This document shows positions 1-6,955 of a DNA stretch of 64,000 nucleotides, one piece after another. This DNA is from Chryseobacterium takakiae. Its GTDB lineage: Bacteria > Bacteroidota > Bacteroidia > Flavobacteriales > Weeksellaceae. Position numbers and translations under genes: made by a program. A model generated the notes under the pieces. The model did no database searches. It saw nothing but the letters and a program-made list of their open reading frames with translations, and was not told where the DNA came from. The stretch covers positions 62,001-126,000 of the forward strand of contig NZ_FQVO01000010.1 in assembly GCF_900129385.1 (NCBI RefSeq), written 5' to 3'. Every line of letters starts with the position of its first letter. Position 1 is the stretch's first letter.

Positions 1-1061
1 GAATTCTTGTTCCCGTTCATCCGAAATCCGAAATGTTTTTCTTTGATAAAATAATGACCGATATCGGCGACAATCAGTCAATTGAAAATCATTTATCAAC
101 TTATTCTTCGAGATTGAGGAAAATGTCGGGAATTATCCGTGAAGCAGATGCCCATACGCTTTTACTGATTGACGAATTCGGTACCGGTTCCGATCCTGAA
201 TTAGGAGGTGCTTTAGCCGAAAGTTTCCTGGAGTTTTTCTACGATAAAAAGAGTTTTGCAATCATTACTACGCATTACACCAATATCAAACTGGTAGTAG
301 AACAGCTTCCGAATGCCCAAAATGCAGCCATGCTCTTCAATGAAGAAACGCTGGAGCCGATGTATAAACTTGAAGTGGGACAAGCGGGAAGTTCATTTAC
401 TTTTGAAGTAGCCGAGAAAAATAAAATCCCGAGGTTCATTATCCATTCCGCTAAGAAAAAAGTTGAGCACGACATTGTCAATCTTGATAAAACCATTGTC
501 AAGCTTCAACAGGAAAAGTATGAGGTTGAAAAGCTGAAATCCGATCTTGCAGAAAGAAAGGAATCTGTTGAGGACAAGCGTGATAATCTACAAAAGCTTA
601 ATGAGCAGCTTCAGCAAAAGTTGTATAATTTCCAGAAGCTGTATGAAGAAGAACACCGTAAACTGCAGTTCGGGAACAAGATTGAAACTTTTATTGACAG
701 CTACACCAAAGGCAAATCGAGAAAAGATGTAGTGAAAGATTTTGTAAAACTCCTGGAACAGGAAAAATTCCGCAAGCTGGGTGTTGACAAAGATGAAAGC
801 AAGCGGCTGCAGGTGGTGAAGCGGAAAATCACCCAACAGCTGAAAAAAGAAGAAGTAATTGAAAAAATTGCTGAAACCAACGAGAAACTGGAGGAAAAAC
901 GGCAAACTGACCGTTCACTGTGGATGAAAGTGGGTCAGAGAGTTCGCATTGCCGGAAGCACAAGCGTGGGGACCATTGAGAAGATTTCCAAGAAAAAGGT
1001 GGTGGTTAACTATGGAACATTCAAAACAACCATTGATGCGGATGAATTGGAGAGAATTTAA
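1..1061 (+). CDS. mutS2: MutS2 family ATPase, 3' part (5' end outside window)
   Basis: The reading frame is open from the first full codon at position 3, so the gene starts before the window and the ATG at 33 is internal. The visible part holds the end of the MutS ATPase domain, with the Walker B stretch LLLIDEFGTGSDP at about 56-68 nt-codons into the frame, the ABC-type D-loop following it, a long charged coiled coil (codons around 480-900 nt) and a small KOW-like beta domain near the C-terminus. MutS2 proteins bind branched DNA or collided ribosomes rather than mismatches. The protein stops right after the beta domain (DELERI), so no Smr nuclease domain is present, unlike Bacillus MutS2. 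The Walker A part lies upstream and cannot be checked. Confidence 0.9.
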   Translation, partial: ILVPVHPKSEMFFFDKIMTDIGDNQSIENHLSTYSSRLRKMSGIIREADAHTLLLIDEFGTGSDPELGGALAESFLEFFYDKKSFAIITTHYTNIKLVVEQLPNAQNAAMLFNEETLEPMYKLEVGQAGSSFTFEVAEKNKIPRFIIHSAKKKVEHDIVNLDKTIVKLQQEKYEVEKLKSDLAERKESVEDKRDNLQKLNEQLQQKLYNFQKLYEEEHRKLQFGNKIETFIDSYTKGKSRKDVVKDFVKLLEQEKFRKLGVDKDESKRLQVVKRKITQQLKKEEVIEKIAETNEKLEEKRQTDRSLWMKVGQRVRIAGSTSVGTIEKISKKKVVVNYGTFKTTIDADELERI

Positions 1062-1070
1062 TGTTAAACA

Positions 1071-1559
1071 ATGACTGTAAAAACGCTGATTACTTTTAAG
1101 GATTTTTTGATGTTTAATTTAAAAAATTCATTAATCCGAATCATTGTATTTCCAATAATTGCATTAATTTTTTTTGGAATAAATTATTACAATGCAGATA
1201 ATGACAATCGGGAATTTATGGAATCGGCATCGATCTGGTTGTTGGTTTTTTTTGTTTTCATCATTATCCGCACTTATTTTAGCGTAAAGAATATTTTTAA
1301 TTCCAACAAAAAAATCCAGGAAATTATTTCCTATACTTTTACGGATGACAAAATCCGCACGGAAGGCGAAACTTTTGACGGAGATTTTACATGGAATTCG
1401 GTGTATAAAGTAAAGGAAAACAAAGAATGGTTTCTGATTTACCAAAGTGCCCGGACCATGAACATGGTTCCTAAAAAGTTTTTTACAAAGGATCAGATTT
1501 CAGGGCTTAGAGATCTCATCAGAAAGAATAAGGTGAAAGCAAAGCTCAGGAATGACTGA
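1071..1559 (+). CDS. YcxB-like membrane protein
   Basis: This 162-residue protein has two hydrophobic segments near residues 20-40 and 52-70, then a soluble C-terminal domain with the YcxB-like pattern: a Y-x-F-T-D-D-K-I strand, W-x-S-V-Y-K-V-K-E, a strand with Y-Q-S-A, and a final M-V-P-K-K-F-F helix start. The function of YcxB-like proteins is unknown. It begins 9 bp after mutS2 in the same direction, so it may share its transcript, and it ends at a rho-independent terminator. A second protein of the same type is at 58068-58595. Confidence 0.75.
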   Translation: MTVKTLITFKDFLMFNLKNSLIRIIVFPIIALIFFGINYYNADNDNREFMESASIWLLVFFVFIIIRTYFSVKNIFNSNKKIQEIISYTFTDDKIRTEGETFDGDFTWNSVYKVKENKEWFLIYQSARTMNMVPKKFFTKDQISGLRDLIRKNKVKAKLRND

Positions 1560-1571
1560 ATAAAATAGTAA

Positions 1572-1596
1572 GGGTGCCCTAAAAGCACTCTTTTTT
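1572..1596 (+). terminator. Rho-independent terminator after the YcxB-like gene
   Basis: GGGTGC (1572-1577) can pair with GCACTC (1585-1590) with one G-T wobble, and a run of six T follows. It ends the mutS2-ycxB transcript. Confidence 0.7.
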
Positions 1597-1606
1597 ATTA
1601 TAAAAA

Positions 1607-1639
1607 TTAGTACAGTATTCTGTTATATTGCTACATTTG
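1607..1639 (+). promoter_or_regulatory. Bacteroidota promoter for the small membrane protein/ABC ATPase pair
   Basis: TTAG at 1607-1610 and TACATTTG at 1632-1639 match the -33 and -7 (TAnnTTTG) elements with a 21-bp spacer. The start codon at 1644 lies only 4 bp after the -7 box, so the mRNA would be leaderless or nearly so. Confidence 0.55.
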
Positions 1640-1643
1640 AAAT

Positions 1644-1922
1644 ATGATCAAAACCATAAAAATTCTTTGGATTTTCTATCTGAAATTATTAATTCCGGCC
1701 CTATTGTTTTCTTTGCTGCTGGCTTTTCAGACGGGCTTTTCTATCGGGAATTTCGGATTTTGTTTTCTGGTTATGTTGCCTGCATTTCATTTTTTAATTT
1801 ATGAATTAAGACTGAAAAGAGAATATGTATTTTTTGCCAATTTCGGTTTTTCAAGAGCATCTCTTTGGATCATCACCGCTTCTATTGGATTTGTTATCAA
1901 TATTATTTCTAAATTGTTATGA
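1644..1922 (+). CDS. Small multi-pass membrane protein paired with an ABC ATPase
   Basis: The 92-residue product is almost wholly hydrophobic with about three membrane segments (residues 8-28, 33-52 and 70-90) and a short charged loop (LRLKREY). Its TGA overlaps the ATG of the ABC ATPase gene by the ATGA arrangement, which implies translational coupling. I do not recognise the family. Context suggests a membrane partner of the ATPase, but it is far smaller than a normal ABC permease, so either it oligomerises, or it anchors the ATPase, or the real permease lies elsewhere. Confidence 0.65.
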   Translation: MIKTIKILWIFYLKLLIPALLFSLLLAFQTGFSIGNFGFCFLVMLPAFHFLIYELRLKREYVFFANFGFSRASLWIITASIGFVINIISKLL

Positions 1923-2581
1923 GCAAGCTCCATATAGACAGTGTCACAAAATCTTACGGTTCAAAAACAATTCTAAAGGATATTTATTTAAGTTGTGAAA
2001 CAGGAAAAATTTTGGCTTTATTGGGAGGAATCGGATCAGGAAAATCAACATTGTTACAGATTATTTTTGGAACGCTGAAAGGAGATTCTCAGTTTATTAA
2101 ATTCAATGATCAGGTTCTTACAAAGCAATCCGAAAGAAAAAATAAGATTGCCTATCTTCCACAAACGTCTATGTTTCCAAAAGATATTAAAATTAAAAAC
2201 CTGATTTCTTTATTCTGTAATGAAGAGAATAGTCAAAAACTTTTTAATTCCGATCTTCTTAAACCTTTATTAAATAGCACCATAAGAAATCTTTCCGGAG
2301 GTGAAAAAAGGATGGTAGAAGTAATAACAATCATCCATTCCGATGCTGACTTTATTTTACTGGAAGAGCCTTACAGCGGTCTGTCACCCATTTTAACAGA
2401 AAAGATTATGAATATGATCAAGGAATTATCTCGGGAAAAAGGCTTTATCATTTCAGATTTTAACGTGGAGGAAGCGATAAAAATTTCGGATAAATTTTAC
2501 CTTCTTTCCAACACTTATTTAAAACAAATGAAAGATTTAAAAGAATTGCAACAGCATTATTATTTTCCGAAAAACATTTAA
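1919..2581 (+). CDS. ABC-type ATP-binding protein with non-canonical catalytic residues
   Basis: This 220-residue nucleotide-binding domain has a Walker A (GGIGSGKST, residues 36-44), a Q-loop (PQTS, Gln82) and a signature (NLSGGE, 124-129). Three conserved catalytic positions depart from the rule: Walker B reads FILLEEP, with Glu149 where Asp is expected; the D-loop reads SGLSP, with Ser156 in place of Asp; and the switch histidine of the H-loop is Phe181 (ISDFNVEEA, compare the TDHNVRET of LptB). ATP binding may therefore be kept while hydrolysis is weak or absent. It overlaps the 92-residue membrane protein by 4 bp, and no full permease is near. Confidence 0.85.
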   Translation: MSKLHIDSVTKSYGSKTILKDIYLSCETGKILALLGGIGSGKSTLLQIIFGTLKGDSQFIKFNDQVLTKQSERKNKIAYLPQTSMFPKDIKIKNLISLFCNEENSQKLFNSDLLKPLLNSTIRNLSGGEKRMVEVITIIHSDADFILLEEPYSGLSPILTEKIMNMIKELSREKGFIISDFNVEEAIKISDKFYLLSNTYLKQMKDLKELQQHYYFPKNI

Positions 2582-2585
2582 TTTA

Positions 2586-2593
2586 TATATTTG
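2586..2593 (+). promoter_or_regulatory. -7 box for the secreted protein gene
   Basis: TATATTTG matches TAnnTTTG and lies 17 bp before the start codon at 2610. I see no convincing -33 element. Confidence 0.4.
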
Positions 2594-2609
2594 ACAATCC
2601 AAAAAATTC

Positions 2610-3407
2610 ATGATGTCCGTAAATAAAACATTATACATATCCGTTTTTACTTTTCTTTTTGTGTTTTTTGCCAAAGGGCAGGATAAAGTTCCTTTCGGCG
2701 TCGTAAAAGCTGAAGAAGGATACGCTATGGTGCGTGTTCATAAAGACGATTACCGTAAAATCATTGATAAAATACGAATGAAAACCGGTGATGTTTTTAT
2801 TTATGTGAAACCTGCTCCCGGGGAAACAGAATGGATCTGGATCAAATATCCTGAAAAAGATGACACCGACAAGCCTTTTGTACGCTACGACAGCATTACT
2901 AAAGAAGGAATGGTGAATAAAAACCGCGTGGTTTTTGTGGATAAGCTGCCACCATTTACGCCTTCAAAATCAAAAAACGGAAAGTCTCTTATTTTTACAG
3001 ATGATACCAATCCTAAAATTCCGGGAAACCAGAGAACAAAAGTTATTATTGATGTTTATCCTTCCTATGCAAAACTTAAAAAGCAGGAAAAAGATGCTGA
3101 AGGAAATATCATCAAAATTGACAAGGTAAAATCCTGGGGTGTTGGTAAAGAAATTCCTGAAGGAATAACGGAAATAAAATCGGTACGGGTTCAACAGCCG
3201 GGAAGAGGCTCTGTCTTCGTGAGAGATGCTATCAAAAATATGTTCCAGCCTACAATGGATTTCAAAAATGTGGGGGTAACAGCCATTGATAACGACCATA
3301 TTTTCCTTTACATGACCAACGGTTCAGGAGAAAACAGGTATACAACCATCTGGACTATCAAACAGGGAAAAGTTCAAAGCCAGATCATTTATAAAAACCC
3401 GGAATAA
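2610..3407 (+). CDS. Secreted protein of unknown function
   Basis: The 265-residue product begins with two adjacent ATG codons (2610 and 2613) and a signal peptide ending near FFAKGQ (about residue 24). The mature part is hydrophilic, rich in Lys and Asp, with no motif that I recognise, and looks like a soluble periplasmic or surface beta-rich protein. It has its own -7 box and is followed by the cobalamin riboswitch, so it is probably a single-gene transcript. Confidence 0.7.
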   Translation: MMSVNKTLYISVFTFLFVFFAKGQDKVPFGVVKAEEGYAMVRVHKDDYRKIIDKIRMKTGDVFIYVKPAPGETEWIWIKYPEKDDTDKPFVRYDSITKEGMVNKNRVVFVDKLPPFTPSKSKNGKSLIFTDDTNPKIPGNQRTKVIIDVYPSYAKLKKQEKDAEGNIIKIDKVKSWGVGKEIPEGITEIKSVRVQQPGRGSVFVRDAIKNMFQPTMDFKNVGVTAIDNDHIFLYMTNGSGENRYTTIWTIKQGKVQSQIIYKNPE

Positions 3408-3422
3408 TTCAGTAATATTCAT

Positions 3423-3430
3423 TATTTTTG
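3423..3430 (+). promoter_or_regulatory. -7 box upstream of the cobalamin riboswitch
   Basis: TATTTTTG fits TAnnTTTG and lies just ahead of the aptamer. A clear -33 box is not visible. Confidence 0.4.
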
Positions 3431-3454
3431 CTGCCGGAAGTCCAGCTTTTTGGC

Positions 3455-3615
3455 TTTCAGGAAATTGGTTTTGCTTAACTGCAGATTAAAAGGGAATCGT
3501 GTGAAAATCATGAACTGTCGCGCAACTGTAAGTAACCGAAGTCTTTATTAAATAATCCACTGTGTATTTTTACGGGAAGGAAATAAAGATGTTACAAGTC
3601 AGGAGACCTGCCTTT
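3455..3615 (+). ncRNA. Cobalamin riboswitch
   Basis: The stretch carries the expected conserved blocks in order: AAAAGGGAA near 3488-3496, GTGAAAATCA near 3500-3510, the TCGCGCAACTGTA core at about 3519-3531, CACTGTG followed by GGGAAGG in the 3558-3580 region, and the closing B12 box AGTCAGGAGACCTGCC at 3597-3612. These riboswitches bind adenosyl- or hydroxocobalamin and in Bacteroidota usually repress a TonB-dependent B12 receptor. The 5' boundary is approximate. No strong intrinsic terminator follows, so control is probably translational. The downstream genes are a 23-codon ORF and an acyl-CoA thioesterase, not a transporter. Confidence 0.9.
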
Positions 3616-3657
3616 TTCTTCACCATACAACTTTCGCGATTTGAAGTTTGTTGATCT

Positions 3658-3729
3658 ATGGATGTTCAGAGATATTATGCTCTGCTTTTTCTGTTGTTTC
3701 CAACTTTTCATTTCGCTTTAATTAAATAA
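3658..3729 (+). pseudogene. Signal-peptide-only ORF after the riboswitch, possible remnant of a TonB receptor gene
   Basis: The ORF encodes 23 residues starting MDVQRYYALLFLLFPTFHFA and stops three codons later. This has the form of a Chryseobacterium-type signal peptide (hydrophobic LLFLLFPTF followed by H-F-A) without a mature protein. Its place 46 bp after the B12 box is where a btuB-like gene would begin. I infer that a deletion removed the receptor gene and left its leader. It could instead be a functional leader ORF or chance. It ends 6 bp before the thioesterase start. Confidence 0.45.
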
Positions 3730-3735
3730 TGAACT

Positions 3736-4119
3736 ATGACTACAGAAGAAAGAATTGAAGCCTCGGAAACCAGAATTTTCAAAGCCGTTTTCCCCAACAC
3801 AACCAATCATTATGATACACTTTTCGGAGGAACTGCGATGCAGCTGATGGATGAAGTGGCCTTTATCGCAGCAACACGCTTTGCCAGAAAACGCGTGGTA
3901 ACGGTAAGCAGTGATAAGATTGATTTTAAAAGATCTATTCCTGCCGGAACGATTGTAGAGCTGATCGGGAGAGTGATGCACGTCGGAAGAACAAGCCTGA
4001 AAGTAAATGTTGAAATCTACACCGAGCAGATGTATTCGTATGAAAGAGAAAGAGCGATCGTAGGGGATTTTACTTTTGTGGCGATTGATGAATTTAAGAA
4101 ACCGATTCAGATTTTATAA
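3736..4119 (+). CDS. YciA-type acyl-CoA thioesterase (hotdog fold)
   Basis: The 127-residue protein has the acyl-CoA thioesterase pattern: N-x-x-D-T-L-F-G-G-x-x-M-x-L-M-D-E (residues about 26-44), the helix AFIAATRFARK, and the strand VTVSSDKIDFKRSIPAG. Members hydrolyse fatty acyl-CoA to acid and CoA in the cytoplasm. The length is typical of single-domain YciA forms. It lies just after a cobalamin riboswitch and a truncated leader ORF, so B12 may affect its expression by position. A strong hairpin terminator follows. Confidence 0.88.
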   Translation: MTTEERIEASETRIFKAVFPNTTNHYDTLFGGTAMQLMDEVAFIAATRFARKRVVTVSSDKIDFKRSIPAGTIVELIGRVMHVGRTSLKVNVEIYTEQMYSYERERAIVGDFTFVAIDEFKKPIQIL

Positions 4120-4151
4120 AAGTTTCGGCGGCCTTTGCCCGCCGAAACTTT
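4119..4151 (+). terminator. Strong hairpin terminator, probably bidirectional
   Basis: A 13-bp stem is formed by AAAGTTTCGGCGG-type sequence starting at 4119 and its complement ending at 4151, with the loop CCTTTGC. It serves the thioesterase gene and could serve the converging HD gene. A related GTTTCGGCG stem terminates adhP at 62001-62029. Confidence 0.8.
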
Positions 4152-4154
4152 CTA

Positions 4155-4296
4155 TTTCCCGCAGATTTCACAAATTTTGTTTAATAAATACTCAGCTAAA
4201 ATATATACAATCATCAGTGTAATTTGTGGAATCTGCGGTCTACTTTATCTTACTAAATCTGTGGAATTTGCGAAATTTGTGGAAGATTTTTTAAAC
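4155..4296. repeat. Interspersed CCGCAGATT-family repeats
   Basis: Copies of a degenerate element occur in both directions: CCGCAGATTTCACAAATTT near 4158-4177, AATTTGTGGAATCTGCGG near 4221-4238, and a third AAATCTGTGGAATTTGCG near 4255-4272. The first two form an inverted repeat. The same family recurs at 34.6-35.4 kb, 61.3 kb and 63.2-63.4 kb. Confidence 0.65.
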
Positions 4297-4319
4297 CATA
4301 TATAAAGATGAGCTAAAAT

Positions 4320-4910
4320 TTACTTTAGCACTTTTTCAGTTTCCAAATTCTTAATCAAAAGCAACTGAAAAGCTTCTCCCAATTCATCAGAAGCCCTGCT
4401 GATCGCATGCTCCAACATATTTCGGATTTGTTTTTCCGTAACACCTGCTTCCGTCCAGCTTTTTCCGGAAGTGTGTGAATTCAGAATGAAAGGCATAATC
4501 CTGTCGATGGCACAGGCAAAAATAGCGTCGGGAGTCTGCTCTTCTTCAAATTCAAGCCAAAGATTGAAAAATTCTGATCGTAAAGGTTCATCTAAAATTC
4601 CGAATATCTTTTGAGCTGAAGCTTTTTCTCTTTCAAATTTTCCAACCATCGCCGCTTCATCAAACAAAAAGGTATCCCCTGCTTCAATTTCAACAAGATC
4701 GTGAATGGAAAGCATTCTGATGACTCTCAATAAGTCAATATCCGCCCTGTTTTTGGCATACGGAAACAGAATTTGCGCCAGAATGATGATCTGCCACGAA
4801 TGTTCCGCCGTATTTTCCCTTCTGGTATCATCTGCATTATAGTTTCTTCTTTGGACATTTTTCAGGGCATCTACTGCCAGAATAAAATCGATTTCCTTTT
4901 GGATCTTCAT
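4320..4910 (-). CDS. HD-domain hydrolase (YfbR/HDDC2-like nucleotidase)
   Basis: The 196-residue protein shows the HD motifs RRENTAEHSW (His about residue 37), IHDLVEIEAGD (His-Asp about 69-70) and a late D near CAIDRI. This matches 5'-deoxynucleotidase-like HD hydrolases, which remove phosphate from deoxynucleoside monophosphates with a divalent metal. The substrate is inferred from family only. It is a single gene converging on the thioesterase; the ATG at 4910 is the first of the frame and gives the expected N-terminal helix. Confidence 0.8.
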   Translation of the reverse strand: MKIQKEIDFILAVDALKNVQRRNYNADDTRRENTAEHSWQIIILAQILFPYAKNRADIDLLRVIRMLSIHDLVEIEAGDTFLFDEAAMVGKFEREKASAQKIFGILDEPLRSEFFNLWLEFEEEQTPDAIFACAIDRIMPFILNSHTSGKSWTEAGVTEKQIRNMLEHAISRASDELGEAFQLLLIKNLETEKVLK

Positions 4911-5063
4911 TGCTCTAAGTTTATATGTAAATATTTGAAATTGCCTCCAGTATTAATTATTTATTTAATAAATGACAAATTTCATCAGATACAAAAATAA
5001 AACTTTAAATATAAAGCTATACAAATTAACAGATTAGTATTATTTTTATTGTAAATATTTATC

Positions 5064-6404
5064 ATGGCATTGAAATACAAATACCCGGCAGAAATCAAAG
5101 GAAGCAGAAAACTGTATTCTCTCTTTAACGGGGTGAAGGATCCTTTGGGTGTTATCAGTGGAAATCATACCATTTCGGGAGATAGTTATCATCTCAAAGC
5201 CAGTTTAACAAACAAACACTTTATTTTTTCCCAGGATAAAGAACTGGTAGAATATATTTTAAAGCAGAACCATAAAAACTATTTCAAATCTGAAATACAA
5301 TCCGTCACATTAGGAAAATACCTCGGCAACGGTTTGCTGACCAATAACGGAAAAGACTGGCTGAAGCAAAGAAGATTGATTCAGCCCGGTTTCAGTAAGA
5401 TTAAAATTACCAATCTGGTTTCCATCATGGAAGAGGAAATGGATAAAGCATTTCAGTCTTTTAATAATGAAACGGATATTGATCTGTATGATTTCTTTCA
5501 TACGCTGGCTTTCAATATAGTAGCTAAAACCCTTTTCAGCTCGGATATTGATGAAGAAAAAGTGAAAGAATTGGGAAAAATTATCACAGAAATTCAGGAA
5601 GTTTTTGCGAAAGAAGTGAGAATACCACTTTACACGCAGGCCTTAAATATTCTTGGAATAACACATAAGAATATAAGAAAAAGCAACCAGGCAAAGCATA
5701 TTATTCAAAGTGTTCTGGATAAAAGAAGAAATTCAAAGGAAGAAAAGAACGACCTGCTGGATATGCTCATTCATGCAAAATATGAAGATACACAGCTTCC
5801 AATGTCTGATGAGCAGCTTGTGGATGAAATGCTTATCCTTTTCATAGCCGGCCATGAAACGACAGCCAATGCTTTAACCTTTATTTTTTTTGAAATCAGC
5901 CAACATCCGGAAGCAGAGAAAAAATTAAAACAAGAAATTGCAGAAGAAGGCGAAAATGTTTTCAGAGCAGAAAATTTAATGAAAAAATCTTTCACTGTGA
6001 ATATTATTAAAGAGGCCATGCGGCTGCATCCTCCGGCTTGGGCCATTGACCGTCAGGCTTTGGAAGACGACAGCTTTAAGGAATATTCATGGAAAAAAGG
6101 CACATTAATTATCCTTTATATTGCAGGACTTCACAGAAATCCAAAATACTGGGAGCAGCCTGACTCTTTTATTCCGGAACGTTTTGATGATGAAAATGCT
6201 AAAAATTTTGCATACTACCCTTTTGGAGCCGGACCCCGACTTTGCATCGGTGAGCATTTTGCCATGATGGAAATGGCCCTTATTATCCGTAAATTTTATT
6301 ATAATTACACCTTCATTTCTTCTCAGAAAGAACTGCAAAAAAAAGCACTTGTTACATTGAGAGCCGTCAGCTTACATGGTAAAATTATCAAAAAACGGGA
6401 TTGA
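5064..6404 (+). CDS. Cytochrome P450
   Basis: The 446-residue soluble protein has the oxygen-binding I-helix AGHETT (262-267), the K-helix ExxR pair (Glu317, Arg320) and the heme loop FGAGPRLCIG with the ligand Cys394. No membrane anchor is seen. P450s hydroxylate or epoxidise lipids, terpenoids and similar substrates using electrons from ferredoxin or a reductase; no redox partner is encoded nearby. The fold resembles bacterial fatty-acid/CYP102-like and CYP4-like forms, but I cannot name the substrate. The first ATG of the frame (5064) fits the family start. It stands alone, with an AT-rich region before it and the padR promoter after it. Confidence 0.93.
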   Translation: MALKYKYPAEIKGSRKLYSLFNGVKDPLGVISGNHTISGDSYHLKASLTNKHFIFSQDKELVEYILKQNHKNYFKSEIQSVTLGKYLGNGLLTNNGKDWLKQRRLIQPGFSKIKITNLVSIMEEEMDKAFQSFNNETDIDLYDFFHTLAFNIVAKTLFSSDIDEEKVKELGKIITEIQEVFAKEVRIPLYTQALNILGITHKNIRKSNQAKHIIQSVLDKRRNSKEEKNDLLDMLIHAKYEDTQLPMSDEQLVDEMLILFIAGHETTANALTFIFFEISQHPEAEKKLKQEIAEEGENVFRAENLMKKSFTVNIIKEAMRLHPPAWAIDRQALEDDSFKEYSWKKGTLIILYIAGLHRNPKYWEQPDSFIPERFDDENAKNFAYYPFGAGPRLCIGEHFAMMEMALIIRKFYYNYTFISSQKELQKKALVTLRAVSLHGKIIKKRD

Positions 6405-6502
6405 TTTCAAAAATTTTCAATTCCCCAAAATTCCATATAAAAATAATTAACCTCATTTTCAGATACTTACATGATAAAACAAAATTTTTCCACTACTTTG
6501 TA

Positions 6503-6585
6503 TTGCATAATACCATTTTAATTATATATCTTTGTAATGTAAAATCGAAATAGGTTCATCTAGCTAGGTTCCGAATTTCGAAATT
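6503..6585 (+). promoter_or_regulatory. padR promoter with a palindromic candidate operator
   Basis: TTG at 6503-6505 and TATCTTTG at 6527-6534 form a promoter with a 21-bp spacer. About 40 bp downstream, in the leader, is the perfect palindrome AATTTCGAAATT (6574-6585), and a related AAATCGAAAT lies at 6542-6551. These could bind the PadR regulator itself, as autoregulation is usual in the family. Confidence 0.55.
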
Positions 6586-6615
6586 GATATAACTAATTAA
6601 CAAAACTTATTAAAG

Positions 6616-6945
6616 ATGAATACTGAAAATACCAAAGCGCAGATGCGAAAAGGAATTCTGGAATTCTGTATTTTAAGTCTCATCAATCATCGCGAAATGT
6701 ATGTTTCCGACTTAATCGATGAGCTGAAAAAAGGAAAACTGGATGTAGTGGAAGGAACACTCTACCCTCTTTTAACAAGATTAAAAAACGGCGAGTTTCT
6801 TTCGTACAGATGGGAAGAATCTACAGGAGGACCTCCAAGGAAATACTACCAGATCACTGAAAAAGGCAAACTGTTCTTAGATGAACTTCAGAATACCTGG
6901 AACGAATTAACAGATTCAGTAAACCAAATTACTCAAAAACATTAA
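6616..6945 (+). CDS. PadR family transcriptional regulator
   Basis: The 109-residue protein is a PadR winged helix: an N-terminal helix (MRKGILEFCILSLI), the recognition region VVEGTLYPLLTRLKNGEFL and the wing GGPPRKYYQITEKGK, followed by a short dimerisation helix. It starts 10 bp-coupled to the PspC-domain gene downstream. This pair is common in Bacteroidota, where PadR probably represses its own operon in response to envelope or other stress. The inducing signal is not visible. Confidence 0.92.
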   Translation: MNTENTKAQMRKGILEFCILSLINHREMYVSDLIDELKKGKLDVVEGTLYPLLTRLKNGEFLSYRWEESTGGPPRKYYQITEKGKLFLDELQNTWNELTDSVNQITQKH

Positions 6946-6955
6946 AAACAAAGCT

